From the NCBI RefSeq assembly GCF_016545825.1, contig NC_052614.1:18556559-18620558 (forward strand): DNA of 64,000 nucleotides, written 5' to 3'. Source of the DNA: Eucalyptus grandis. Lineage: Eukaryota > Streptophyta > Magnoliopsida > Myrtales > Myrtaceae. Positions 22,844 to 34,155 of this stretch are shown piece after piece (the first letter of the stretch is position 1; each line of letters opens with the position of its first letter). The translations under genes were made by a program, and so were the position numbers. Under the pieces are notes generated by a model, which saw only the letters and a program-made list of their open reading frames with translations, ran no database searches and was not told the DNA's origin.

Positions 22844-24231
22844 ATGGATGACGCGAACGCCGTCGACGTCGCCGGAGTTCCGACTTCCACTCAACCTCAT
22901 CGACCTCCCGAGCTCCGATATCCGACGGTCGGTGTCCCTGCTCAAACAGGTCTTCGATTCTCCCGCCGTTTTCCGCTATTCTCACTTCGATTTCCGGTAC
23001 ATGAATCCAATCCGTTGGCCTCAGGCGTGCTTAGATTCCGGCTTTTTCTACGTGATCAATCATGGAGTCAGCCAGCACTTGATGGAGGAGGTGTTCGTCC
23101 AGAGCAGGCGGTTCTTCGGTCTGCCTTTGAGCGAGAAGATGAAGCTGCTGAGGAACGAGAAGCACCGAGGCTACACTCCTCTGTTCGATCAGGTCCTCGA
23201 CCCTGCAAATCAGATAAACGGTTTGTGTCTGAAGTCATTATTCCTATTTTTGATTGTATTCTTGGAGAGAACTGACACAGAAGAAGGAGCTAGTTGTTTG
23301 AAGTGCTAAGCTTTAAGACAGTTTTGGCTGAAACTTGTTATTACCTATCTGCTTATCATCTTCTGAAGATTGTTCGAGCAGTAATGAATCTATTGACGTT
23401 TAATACGAGATTATAAGGAGGGATATTACATAGGAGTGGAAGTACCAGAGGACGATCGTCGTGCGCAGAAGCCTCATTTTGGACCAAACCTCTGGCCTTC
23501 TGAGGGTAAACTGCTGTTTAATGTAATTTATGTCCGGCATAAATCAGTTGTTGATTGTGGATGTTTATTTTGGTTTCATTGTTGTATTTTGACTAGATAT
23601 ATTGCCAAGATGGAGGCAGGCGATGGAAAAATTTCATTGTCAAGCATTGTGAGCTTTTACTATAGATGATATGGAGCAATAGGTATTAATTTTTCTTGCT
23701 AGTTCCAGGATGTAAATATTGTTCCATCCAAGTAAAAGATAATACAGAGATCTTCTGTTTCTCTGATGGGGTATTTTGGGCATTCTCAGTACCTGATAGT
23801 CACCATCTTCCCCTTCTATATGCATCAGATATTGCCAAGTTCTTGTAATATTGAAGGTGGCCCAATGGGAGTTAAATTGCCTCTGACTTCTGAACTGAAT
23901 ATGCTCTCTTGGTCTCTCATCCTATGTTAGCCAAAGTAAAACTCTTCTGGTTATTTGTAGGGGCTGATTAAACAATTTTGTGGGGTATTGTTCTAAAGCT
24001 ACTATGCTACGATATGAACCAGTTATTTTTAGCCGTCAAGATTTACCATTAATCACACTGACCAAGAGCCTCAACACAAGTGTCTAATTGCTTACAGTGG
24101 GATGGCTGATATTACAGTCAATAGGGTCTCCAACTCTAAATCATTTGACTTTTAGATCCAACAGTAATGCCTAGATGATCTTTGTCTCAAGATTAAGTGT
24201 AATTTGTTGCTATAAACAAAGTGACAGTAGT

Positions 24232-24268
<37 letters not shown>

Positions 24269-27198
24269 TAATTTGTAAATGTGCACACTCAGAAATGTGG
24301 CAAAAGTAGTTACAAGGATCATTACTCTAGCACTTGATCTGGAGGCTGATTTTTTTGACAAGCCAGAAATACTTGGTGAGCCTATTGCAACCTTGCGCTT
24401 GTTGCACTATGAAGGTAGATTTTACTTCAATAAACTTTACATTAAACCCTGCAAATTTTTCTTCTCATCCGGTGGAAATTCTTTTCTTTGTTTAGGTCTA
24501 GTCTTTGATCCCTTTAAAGGAATATATGGAGCTGGGGCACATTCAGACTTTGGATTTATTACCTTGTTGGCAACAGATGATGTGCCGGGTCTCCAAGTAT
24601 GAAATTTTCTCCTATAAAACTGTTGGTGCAGACTTTATGCCTAGTTATAATGCATGAAACTTTTTGAACTTATTCAGATTTGCAAGAACAAGGATGCTAA
24701 ACCTCCGATATGGGAATATGTGCAACCTATGAGAGGGTAAAGGCCAACTGCATTACTATGGGGAATTTGAGATTATTATGTTAGAGATTTCGTATTTAGA
24801 GTAACGCTTTTGGTGGAAGATCATCATGTTAGGATTTATATTCTTATCATTCATGGCTTACAAATATGACTTGCAATAACTTTATTTTAATCTTGTACTT
24901 CTGGTTTATTGGGGAATGTGCACTATTTCCCCTTATATGCATGATTGGAAGATTGCTTCATGCCAATGTTGCATGGAATACTACCCCAATATTTGTGACA
25001 GCTTTTTGACAAAAATCCTTCTTTGTCTGACCCTGATCTGCTACTATAGTTCTTGTTTGTACAAAGGCAGTGATATGCCAGTTTAGAGAGAGAGAGTAAT
25101 ATTGTCAGATGGGTGATAAAGATGGATTTCCATTTATTAACTCAGAGAGGTGCCCTCATCCACATTTATATTCCTTTCTGCAATTTGCATCTAAGTGTAC
25201 ATATTAACTTTGATCAGTTTAATCCTTCTGATGCCTTGCTGGTGAACCTCCCTCCCTCCCTCGGCAAGAAAACACTCTTACACACATGCTCATAATGGTA
25301 TTGCACCATTCTTTCCTGGTAAAAATTTTTAGCAGGTCGACAGTCATAGAACTACCACACATCATATGAATTCTAAAATTACTTATGTAATTACCCTCTG
25401 TTAGTTGTTCAGATTATTGCTTAGATTCAGTTATACATAATCATCACAAGTGCGGAACAGAAGAATCTCACAGTAATCCTGAAAAGTAACATTCTTTCTG
25501 TGACTATTTTGTACAGAGCATTCATAGTGAATCTTGGTGATATGCGGAATGATGGAGCAATTGTATTTTCGGGTAATATGCTTTAATAACAGTCTATATA
25601 GATAAGTTGGCATGAGGAAAGCTTTGAACATGAAGGTTGGAGATTAACTTATGGCAGGCTACTATATATTGTTAACCTTTCCCAAACTCCAATAGAATTT
25701 CTTCTGTCGCACTTTCTTGGCTCTTTCTGATATCAGTGGCCCATTAGTAACGAAAGATTATCTACTCTTGGCATTGGTCAGGAAAAATTTCCATGTTAAA
25801 CACTGTTGTTGAAGATGGTATGATATTTTGGTGACCTGCATTAATTTGTACACGGAGACAAATTTATGAATATCAAACCATAAATTTGCTATTCTAGTGC
25901 TTTTATTATCACTCAGCTCTTACTGGTCAACTTTTGGATACTAAACTTTGCATGTGTTCTGGGATCTCTGACCATGGAAACGGCTTAACATGCATTGTCA
26001 TCATGCACGGGAACATGTTTAAATGATATATGAAATGAGCTTTTTGCTTGAATCTAGTTGGTGTCCTGCTATTCTCTATATTTAGCAAGTCATTCTCTAT
26101 TCTTTCTTTTTTTTGAATTTGAGTTGCTGTTGTTTTTTTTTTTTTCCCTTCAGTTTGTCAGATCTAAACTTTTGCTTTTGCTTTTGCAATCAGGTCCACG
26201 CTCCATCTAGTTATAGGGAATGGTCAAGAACGGTATTCTGTAAGGCCTTCTCTCTCCCCAAACACACGCACACGCACACAGAGACGCACAGAGACCCCCC
26301 CACACACAAACTTACATTTCTCCTCATCTTTTGAAATATTCTTCAAACGCCTTTAAGAGAACTTTTAAGCATTGTCGAATGTATTGAAAAAAGTCTGATT
26401 GATTGGTGACCGAAGTTGTGACTACTCCAACCAGAAAAAGGGCAGTTGAAGCTGATCTTGGATAGGTGTAAGCTGATTCAAAAAAAGGTCCTAGTTTTGA
26501 GATCACGATCTAGGGGAAAGTCAGTTGAACTTGTGATCATACTCTTAGGAAATTCTTCTCAACTTGAGATTATCATCAAGGATGATCCACGTTGGTTTTT
26601 GCAAAAGAAGCCTAATTGTTTTGCCTTCCCTAGTTAGCATCTTTCGTTCATTACGTTCTCCATTCTTATTGACTTCTTTTGCTAATATTTCTGTTAAAAA
26701 ATTCAGATTGCATTCTTCCTGGAGCCTAACCATGATTGTCTCATTGAGTGCTTGCTAACATGTATGGCTGAGGAAAATTCTCCGAAGTAAGTTGTCTTCT
26801 GCAAATTAGTTACTTTCCTATATATAAACAAGATACCGCAATTCTACTTCCTCTCTTATCAGTTCTCAGTCCTAAGATCTAGTTCTCCTCCCCAATTTGA
26901 ATGTCTTTATGCATTGTGCTTGGCTGGTGCTCTGCTTTGAATGCATGTTGAAGTGGATATTGCATATCTATGGATCATTCAGGCACTGTTAGGAGGACTG
27001 CATCAAGTTTAACTCCATGATTCATGAGGAAAGTATGTTTACTCTTGAATTAGGCATTGACCTGTCCCGGATCTGATGAATTGAAATGATCAACCACATG
27101 CTCGCATGCTCTCTTTACAGGGTTGGATCCTTTTTGCGTGGGGATTTGGGCGCTGCGTATAACATAGCTACTCCATTAGTGATTAGACATGGTGCAAA

Positions 27199-27201
27199 TT
27201 A
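27199..27201. repeat. TTA target-site duplication, left
   Basis: TTA before GGCAGCGTTTG, matching TTA at 34006-34008. Three-base TTA/TAA duplications are diagnostic of PIF/Harbinger insertion. Confidence 0.8.
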
Positions 27202-27429
27202 GGCAGCGTTTGTTTGTATTTCTTTTTTTGTTTTTAAACACTTTTTCTGTTTTTGTTCACTGGAACAAAGGAACAAACGCGTTTGGACGCGTTTCTGTTC
27301 CTTTTTGTTCTTTTGTTCCCGGAACAAAAAAAGAAACAAAACAAGAAACACAAATTTTGTGTTTCTTGTTTCGAAACACAAATCAGAAACAAAAAGGAAC
27401 AAAATTGTGTTCCTTTTTATTTCTTGGAT

Positions 27430-28090
27430 AGTGCTCGAACAGCGTCTCTCCCCCGCGACGAGCTTCTCCTCCCCGCGACTCGTGACGAGCGACAAGCGAC
27501 GAGCTTCTCCTCCGGCGAGCTGCGACGAGCTTCTCCTCCGGCGAGCTACGACGAGCTTCTCCTCCTGCGACCTGCGACGAGCGTCTCCTCCTGCGAGCAG
27601 AGAATTCCATCGTCTTCTCCGGCGCCGACAGCGGCCTCTCGTCTCGACAGTGCTGCTCCTTCACCAGGTAAACGTGGTCGCTGCTCCTCCTTCACCGATT
27701 GTCTTCACTTCGGCGAGAGCTCGAGTGTTAGGGCTCGCTCGAGCCGCCGCTTGCCCAGATCTGCGAGCCGCTTGCTCGAGCGAGTCTCAGATCCGGGCGA
27801 GCGTTGCTCACCTGGATCTGCGACAGCGCTCGTCTCGCTCGCTCGAGATCGGCGAGCGAGCGGCAGCGAGCGACGCCGGCTGCTCGAGCTCGGCTCGAGC
27901 GAGCGTAGCAGCGGCCAGCGTCGGCTGCTGCTCGGGGCTCGGCTCGAGCGAGCGAGCAGCGAGCGTCGCCGCTGCTCGAGCTCCAGCGAGCCGCCCGCCG
28001 TGTCGAACTGGAACCATCGGCGGCTCTTCGTCGTGCCCAATGGTGCCGGCACCGGTGACGGGGAAAGGGCATGAAATGGGGCAAATATTT
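27430..28090. repeat. GC-rich low-complexity block 1 inside the Harbinger element
   Basis: It opens with about five degenerate copies of a roughly 26-bp unit (core GACGAGCTTCTCCTCC, 27454-27600). It then becomes a mosaic of GCTCGAGC and GAGCGAGCG words. Open frames run on both strands because stop codons are rare in this composition. Confidence 0.75.
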
Positions 28091-28289
28091 GTCGGGCGTT
28101 CCTCGACACCATGACGAGTTGCTTTGTTCCGTTGATCTTTGTCCCGCGATCCCGTTGTTCCGTGGCAAAAAAAAAACGATGCCCTATCTAGGCCAATATC
28201 TTCCAAAGGGTATTTTCCTAGTCTTTCTCCATTTATTGATCTATTAATGTCAATCAAAGTAGTTAGCAAGAATCATGCAAATGCCTTAA

Positions 28290-29910
28290 TCGAGCGAGCG
28301 GAAGCGGCGAGCCCCGCTCTCGCTCGCTTGCGCAGAGCGACGAGCAAACGCCGCTTGCCGCACAAGCGAGCGTCCGCTCGCTCGGCTGAGCAGAGCAACG
28401 AGCAAACGCTCGCTTGCTGCCGCACAAGCGAGCGTCGCTCGCTCGTCGCAGAGCAGCGGCCCGCAGACGCTTCCAAACGCTCGCTGTGAGAGCAGCGAGC
28501 AAATGCTCGCTTGCTGCGTGCCGCGCTTGCTGCGTGCACAAGCGAGCGTCGTCGCTCGCCACCTCCGTGCGGCAAATGGCGAGCGGACGCCGCTTGCTGC
28601 AGAGCAGAGCAGCGTTTGCTCGCTTGCTTGCAGAGCGCCGAGCGTTGCTCGCTTTGCCGCTTCGCAGCAAACGCCGCTCATTGCAGAGAGCAAGCGAGAC
28701 GAGCGCCCTGCGCGAGCGTTTGCTCGCCGCCGCAGAGCTCGTCGCTTGCCGCAGAGAGCCGAGCAAACGCCGCTTGCCGCAGACGCTCGCTTGCCGCGGC
28801 AGAGCAAAGCGTTTGCTCGCTTGCCGCCGCTTCGCAGCAAAACGCCGTCGCTGCAGAGCAGAGCGGCGACGCCTGCAAGCCGAGAGTTTGCTTTCGCTCG
28901 CTGCAGAGCTCTGCTCTTGCCGCTGCTCTCTCGCGCAACGCTCGCTGCTCAGAGAGCAGCGAGCGAGCGCTGCCGAGCATTTGCTCGCTCGGGCAGAGTA
29001 AGCAGCAAACGCTCGCTGCTGCTGAGACAAGCGGCTGGCTGCTCTCTGTGGCAGCGAGTGACGCGACGCTCGCACGAGCAAACGTAGCGGCGTTTGCTCG
29101 CTTCTTCTTGCTCTCTGCCGCGGCAAGCGTGCCGCTCGCGAGAGCAGCGAGCAGACGCTTTCCGCAGGCCGAGCAAACGCTCGCTTGCTGCGAGGAACAA
29201 GCGGCTCGCTCGCCGCTCTCTTTCTAGTGCGACGAGCGGACGCTCGATTGCTGCGAGCGCAAAGATTGCAGCAATCGAGCGTACGCACCATTTGCCGCAG
29301 AGCGGCGACGCCCGCTGCGGCGCGTTTGCTCGCTTCTTTGCTCTGTGCAGCAAGCGGCGCGTTGCTCTCTCGCGCAGAGCAGCGAGCAACAAATGCTCGC
29401 TTGCTGTACAAGCGAAGCGTCTGCTCGCCGCTCTCGTGCAGCGAGGACGCTCGATTGCTGCAGAGAGGAAGAAGATCGACACTGCAGCAATCGGCGTGCA
29501 GAGCAAATTTGCAGACGACGGCGGACCGAGCGCGTTGCTTTCGCTCGGCTGCGAGAGCAGCGAGCAAACGCTCGCTTGCTGCCGAGGACAAGCGAAGCGC
29601 TCGCTGCTCTCTCTCGTGCAGCGAGCCGCGCTCGATTGCTGCAGAGCAGCAGCACTCAGCTGCGGCAATCGGCGCTCGCACGCTTTTGCAGAGCGCGACG
29701 AGGCGCTGCACGCGAGCGTTTGCTCGCTTGCTTGCCGCTCTCGCAGCAAGCGAGCGTCCGCGTCGCGCGAGCAGCGGCGACGCCTCGCCGCGCGCGAGTG
29801 TTTGCTCGCTCGGCAGAGAGCTCGCGCTTGCTGCGGAGCAGCGAGCAAATGCTCGCTTGCTGCGGGGCAGCCAGCGTCTGCTCGCTTGCTTCTCTGCTCG
29901 AGGGAGCAGA
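28290..29910. repeat. GC-rich palindromic array (block 2) inside the Harbinger element
   Basis: About 1.6 kb built from variants of GAGCAAACGCTCGCTTGC and its reverse complement, in both orientations. The word GCGAGCAAACGCTCGC is itself a hairpin. Long open frames exist in nearly all six frames (longest on the minus strand, 28263-29711), rich in Ala, Arg, Ser, Cys and Leu. This is a composition effect, not a gene. I know no matching family. Confidence 0.8.
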
Positions 29911-30049
29911 CGGTCGTATATATGAGTTTGTTATACGTGAATTAGACCCAATTTGTCTCATAACTTTTAGTTGTTGCCTTATTGCTTCTTGTCTTGAATT
30001 TTTCTTTACTTAATCCTCACTCTATCTCAATTAGTTGTCTCCTTCCCAG

Positions 30050-30123
30050 GTGAACAATGCTGGTGTTGGTGGATCCATTATCGACGCTGATGCTTTGAGA
30101 ACTTTGGTGGATCCATCCAAAGT
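30050..30123 (+). pseudogene. Captured exon of a short-chain dehydrogenase/reductase
   Basis: After a good acceptor (TTGTCTCCTTCCCAG) the sequence reads VNNAGVGGSIIDADALRTL, then VDPSK. NNAG is the conserved SDR motif that stabilises the central beta sheet. The text around it is like plant neomenthol dehydrogenase/salutaridine-reductase-type SDRs. No catalytic YxxxK or nucleotide-binding TGxxxGIG stretch was found nearby, so only one exon is present. It lies between the GC-rich array and the Myb-like gene, inside the transposon. Confidence 0.6.
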
Positions 30124-30440
30124 TTCGCCTTGCTGGTGCCAATCCACGAAGACATTTTTTTTTCCCTTGCTCTGTCCAGAATTTGCCAGTCCCTGCCTCA
30201 TAAATCACAATTTGCTGACTTTGGAAAGTCATCCACACGCTAAGGTTGGCCTTTCGGCTTCTTTTTTCATTTTCTTAATCTTAGAGATCTTATAATTTAG
30301 TTGGACCGTGCACAAAATAGGATAGTGTATACGGATCCATATAGGTTACCATGCTGATTTTGTGTATGGCATGTAGTTCTTACGGTTTTATGTTATTGAT
30401 TTAATTCATAACTCGTGATGCTCAACCGGTCGAAGATTCA

Positions 30441-31495
30441 ATGGCATCTGAGAGACACTCATTCAATGCAAAGTGGACGGACTCTATAACCAATATACTT
30501 ATTGGTTTATTGGTGGATGAGGTCAAAAAGGGAAACCGCACCTCTTCCACTTTCAACAAAGCGGGGTGGAGGAATGTACAATCTGAACTCAGTAGACAGA
30601 CAGGATTTCAATTTACCATGGTTCAGATAAGGAACAAGGTCAACAAACTGAAAAAACAGTATGGCAGTTTTCACAAACTCATTTCTCAGACCGGATTTGG
30701 TTGGGATAATGTCAACAAAAGAGTTGTTGTCGACGATCCAATTATATGGGAATCTCATATCAAGGTATTTCTTAACTTAGTGATCATTTTGATATCATTA
30801 TAGATGTCAATTTTAAAATGTATGCTTATATTGGTGAAATGTCATTATTGTGAAAATTGTAGGATAATGTCGAGTGGGCAAGATTCAGGAAGAATGGATT
30901 TCCTCAGTATCCTAAGCTCTGTATTGTTTTTGGTGGTACATATGCTAGTGGGGATCATGCCGTAGGATGTGCTCAAGATGATAATCTATCGGATTCTGAT
31001 GACAATGGTAATGCTAATGTACGTCGTGACAATAGTGGTGGCGATGCAGAAGGTGTCAATGCAGGTGGTGACTATGATGGTAGCAATGCAAATGATTTCA
31101 TTGGACACCACAGTGCTGCTGATAGACTTTTTACCACAGACGATACTGGAACTTCAGCTCGTGGGAAGCATAAATTGGATAGAACTCCAAATTGTAAGCG
31201 GAGAAGAAAGAGTAACCAATCCAGTTTTGATGAAACTTGTAGAGCCATACAAGATTTTCTAAAAGTTAGGTCATCAAGTCAATGTGGTGATGGCGCTGTG
31301 AGCTCAGGGACTACACAACCACCTGTAGACCCTTTCTCCATATCTATTGCGGTCCAGATTCTAAACAATATGCCCGAGTTAGAGCAAGATGTTTACAATA
31401 AAGCAGTGGAACGAGCATGCTTCAGTCGTGACTGGAGAGAGGCTTTCATTACATGCATACTTGAAAGGAGGATTGGCCTTCTTCAATTCCTTTAG
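30441..31495 (+). CDS. Harbinger Myb/SANT-like DNA-binding protein (ORF1)
   Basis: Exon 1 is 30441-30764 and exon 2 is 30863-31495 (GTATTT donor, TTGTAG acceptor, phase 0). The product is 318 residues with no stop or shift. Residues about 10-105 form a Myb/SANT-like (Myb_DNA-bind_3) domain with the spaced aromatic residues (WTDSITNILIGLLVDEV, AGWRNVQSEL, FGWDNV, IIWESHIK) and a basic helix (IRNKVNKLKKQYG). An Asn/Gly/Asp-rich linker follows, then a basic patch (CKRRRKS, probably nuclear-localising) and a conserved C-terminal helical part ending EAFITCILERRIGLLQFL. In this transposon family, the protein partners the transposase to bind the element ends and bring it to the nucleus. Confidence 0.88.
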
Positions 31496-31725
31496 TAGAT
31501 ATTTGGAAATATATTATGAATTGCATGGAGTTTCATTAGACTGTATAACGTATATTATCTTTTAATCTTTAGTTTACTTAAATATGATTAGTGTTGAGAC
31601 TCTTCTACTTATATGTAATGGCATATGTTATTGAGACTTTATGACTTATGTTATTGAATGTTATTGGGATGCGTTTTCAAAATCTATATTGATGTTTTGG
31701 TCATTTTTTTGATTGTATAGGTACT

Positions 31726-33104
31726 ATGGAAGGGGGATCAAATAGTGTGTCTAATGAGCAAGTACAACCAGTTGAACAATTCTCGGGTGATGATATTAAC
31801 ATATTGATAGCGTGGTTCTGCTTAGCTGCGATGGACAGGTCCCTCCATACGAGAGAACTTATTAGGGACAGTCAATTATCGGGAGGAGAATGGATAAGGG
31901 AGATTGTTCATGGACATTCAGATAGGATATATGAAGCATTTAGGATGGAGAGACATGTTTTTCTGAATTTATGTGACTTAATGAGGGTAAGAGGTTGGTT
32001 GAAAGATAGTCGATTTGTTCAAATAGATGAACAGGTTGGGATATTTTTAAGTGTGGTTACTCACAATAACTCAAATAGAGATTTATGTGAGAGATTCCAA
32101 CATTCAGGAGAAACGATCAGCAAGTATTTCAACAAAGTATTGAAAGCAATGATCAAACTATCAAAGGAGATAATCAAACCACCATCCTTTGACGTCATTC
32201 CCCAAGAAATTCTTATTGATCCTAGTCATAAACGCTATTTCAAGGTATGATTTTTTATTGATTTTATACCATCAAATACATGTAGTTGATAATCTCATAT
32301 GATATTAGATTGTTAATATATTAACAGGGCTGCGTAGGTGCTATGGATGGCACCCATATAGATGCTACCGTTCCTGTGTCTCAGCAGATTCCATTTAGAG
32401 GTAGGAGTGGTAGAACAACCCAGAATGTGCTTTGTATTTGCTCTTTTGATATGAAATTTACTTTTGTGTATGCTGGATGGGAAGGATCTGCCAACGATTG
32501 TCGAGTGCTTTCAGCAGCACTCGAAAATCCGGAACTGCAATTTCCCCGACCACCACCTGGTACGTACTTCGTTTATGAAGACAATTTTATGATTATATAT
32601 TATGGTTCAATATCACAACAAATTTATATATATCATGTTATAGGGAAATATTACGTGGTAGATTCAGGTTATGCAGCACTTCCAGGATTTTTAACTCCAT
32701 TTAGAGGCGATCGGTATCATCTAAGCGAGTATAGAGGGAATGGGGGACGACCAAGGACAGCAAGAGAATTGTTCAACAAGAAGCACTCTTCACTAAGAAA
32801 TGTAATTGAGAGGTCATTTGGGGCATTAAAGAATCGATTTACCATTTTGAGACAGATGCCTCCATTTACAATTCGGAAGCAAGCACTTGTTGTAATTGCT
32901 TGTTGTGCTCTCCATAATTACATTCGTGATCAAGATGCGATGGATAGAAACTTTTCCCTATATGGAGATCCGGAATATCCATGTGGACCTACAGAATTGG
33001 AGGTTGCAGATGATACATTGCATGATGCACCTGGAGTAAACATGCTTAGGACAAGGATTGCAAATAAAATGGCGAGGGATCATAATATGCCTGAGATTTC
33101 TTGA
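31726..33104 (+). CDS. Harbinger transposase (HARBI1-like DDE nuclease)
   Basis: Three exons: 31726-32244, 32328-32559 and 32644-33104. The second intron is 84 bases, a multiple of three and free of stops, so an unspliced reading also stays open. The family joins PPPG directly to KYYVVDSGY, which fits splicing. The spliced product is 403 residues. The catalytic triad is visible: Asp180 in GAMDGTHI, Asp257 in VVDSGY and Glu306 in NVIERSFG (DDE_Tnp_4). The N-terminal part has the helix-turn-helix-like region (ISKYFNKVLKAMIKLSKEI). It ends in the usual HNYIRDQDAMD stretch and a short acidic tail. It would cut and paste the element with ORF1. No inactivating change is visible. Confidence 0.9.
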
Positions 33105-33289
33105 CTTTATGTTTCCAACTTTTGTAATTTTGTTTTTAAGTATTCACTTATCAAATCCAATGTGATGAAGTTGAACAATGAACTATATTACTTCATTATT
33201 GTGATGTTATGTATGAAAGGGTCTACGTAGAGATCTATGAGGTATTCTTCTTTTAGGTAGCTCTTATTGAATAAATTTTACTTACAAAA

Positions 33290-33780
33290 TTTTGTTCGAA
33301 GTATGCACATGACCATGTTCAGAATGTTTGTCTTCGCCAACCATGAACAAAATTAAATTGATGAGCATTTCATTAGAGTGATAATGCAATACCAAGTTTA
33401 CACTTTATTGAAAAAAAAGGCACGTGAGAAAAATTTGATACAAAGTTTATTTATAAAATTTTCATCGGAGTATGCATGTTCAGAATGTTTGATTATACTC
33501 ACCGTGAACAAAATTAAATTGATGAGCATTTTATGATAATGAGAATTCAAAACCAAGTTTACACTTTATTAAAAAAAAAAAAAAAACCAAATGGGAAAAT
33601 TTAGGTACAAACTTTAAAAAAAAAAAAAATTTCCCTAGCAAATATGATCAAGTTTAGAATGTTTGTTTTCACTTAATATGAACAAAATTAAATTGATGAG
33701 CATTTCATGAGAATGATAATTCAATACCACGTTTACACTTTATTAAAAAAAAAAAACAATTGAAAAAAAAATTGGAATAG
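33290..33780 (+). repeat. Three subterminal tandem units of about 165-175 bp
   Basis: The phrase 'gaacaaaattaaattgatga' recurs near 33345, 33510 and 33680. Each copy is followed by 'caagtttacactttatt' and an A-run. They lie between the transposase gene and the right end. Subterminal repeats often serve as binding sites for the transposon's own proteins. Confidence 0.75.
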
Positions 33781-34005
33781 AAATTTTGTACATTACAAAC
33801 GTGTTTCTGTTCTTTTTCTATTCCAAAACAGAAATTTTTGCAATTACCAAACGTGTTTCTGTTCTTTTTATATTCCAGAAACAGAAATTTTATACAGTTA
33901 CCAAACGCGTTTTTTGTTCAGAAATTGTTCCCCGGAACAGAAACATTTTTTTCTATTTCTGTTTCCTGGAACAATTTTTAAACAGAAACACAACCAAACG
34001 CACCC

Positions 34006-34008
34006 TTA
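34006..34008. repeat. TTA target-site duplication, right
   Basis: TTA directly after CGCACCC, matching 27199-27201. Confidence 0.8.
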
Positions 34009-34155
34009 GCAAATTTACACCAGCATGGGATCCTAAGTTTGTTCAAAATCGCATCAATTTGCAGGTTTCCGCCCGTCCAGTGTCAGACCTACTTGTCCCA
34101 AAGATTAGACGATACTCATGCTGATTTAAATGTATACAGAAGGGAAGGAGCTTAG

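Larger units (their letters stand above)
27202..34005 (+). mobile_element. PIF/Harbinger DNA transposon, apparently complete
   Basis: The left end is GGCAGCGTTTGTTTGTATTTC. The right end, reverse-complemented, is GGGTGCGTTTGGTTGTGTTT. Both have the usual GGG-start inverted-repeat look, with subterminal repeats of 'aaacgcgtttctgttc'. TTA flanks both ends. Oxygenase copy 1 has the same intron without it (20637-20660), which supplies an empty site. The element carries the two proteins such elements need: a Myb/SANT-like protein (30441-31495) and a DDE transposase (31726-33104), both open and on the same strand. The first 3.2 kb hold a large GC-rich low-complexity block and a dehydrogenase exon, unusual cargo. 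The ends are imperfect, so activity is not certain. Confidence 0.88.
22844..34155 (+). pseudogene. 2-oxoglutarate/Fe(II)-dependent oxygenase, copy 2, split by a Harbinger insertion
   Basis: This is the most complete copy, with eleven exons: 22844-22949, 23025-23220, 23407-23505, 23597-23648, 24293-24414, 24496-24596, 24678-24736, 25517-25572, 26194-26239, 26707-26786, 34065-34155. Landmarks are SSDIRRSVSLLKQ then ACLDSGFFYVINHG; GYYIGVEVPEDD; ILPRWRQAMEKFH; AGAHSDFGFITLLATDD with the HxD iron ligands; the distal His in STLHR; QERYS with the 2OG-binding Arg and Ser; FFLEPNHDCL; and QTYLSQRLDDTHADLNVY. Defects are loss of CT in exon 1 (TCCACTCAAC against TCCACTCTCAAC in copy 3), an acceptor changed to AC before 23407 (an AG three bases on could be used in frame), and loss of one base in the 25517 exon (ATGCGGAATG against ATGCTAGAACG). 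The 6.8-kb transposon at 27202-34005 lies in the last intron. The substrate is unknown. Confidence 0.8.

Noticed and set aside
27253..28114. Open frames of about 270 residues on both strands
   Set aside because: They overlap in several frames and follow the GC-rich words; a composition effect.
28263..29711. 482-residue open frame on the minus strand
   Set aside because: The array is almost free of stops in all frames. The translation is Ala/Arg/Ser/Cys/Leu repeats without domain, start context or introns.
32560..32643. Extra 28 residues within the transposase
   Set aside because: The segment has GT/AG ends, is AT-rich and interrupts a conserved PPPG-KYYVVDSGY join, so it is an intron despite being open.
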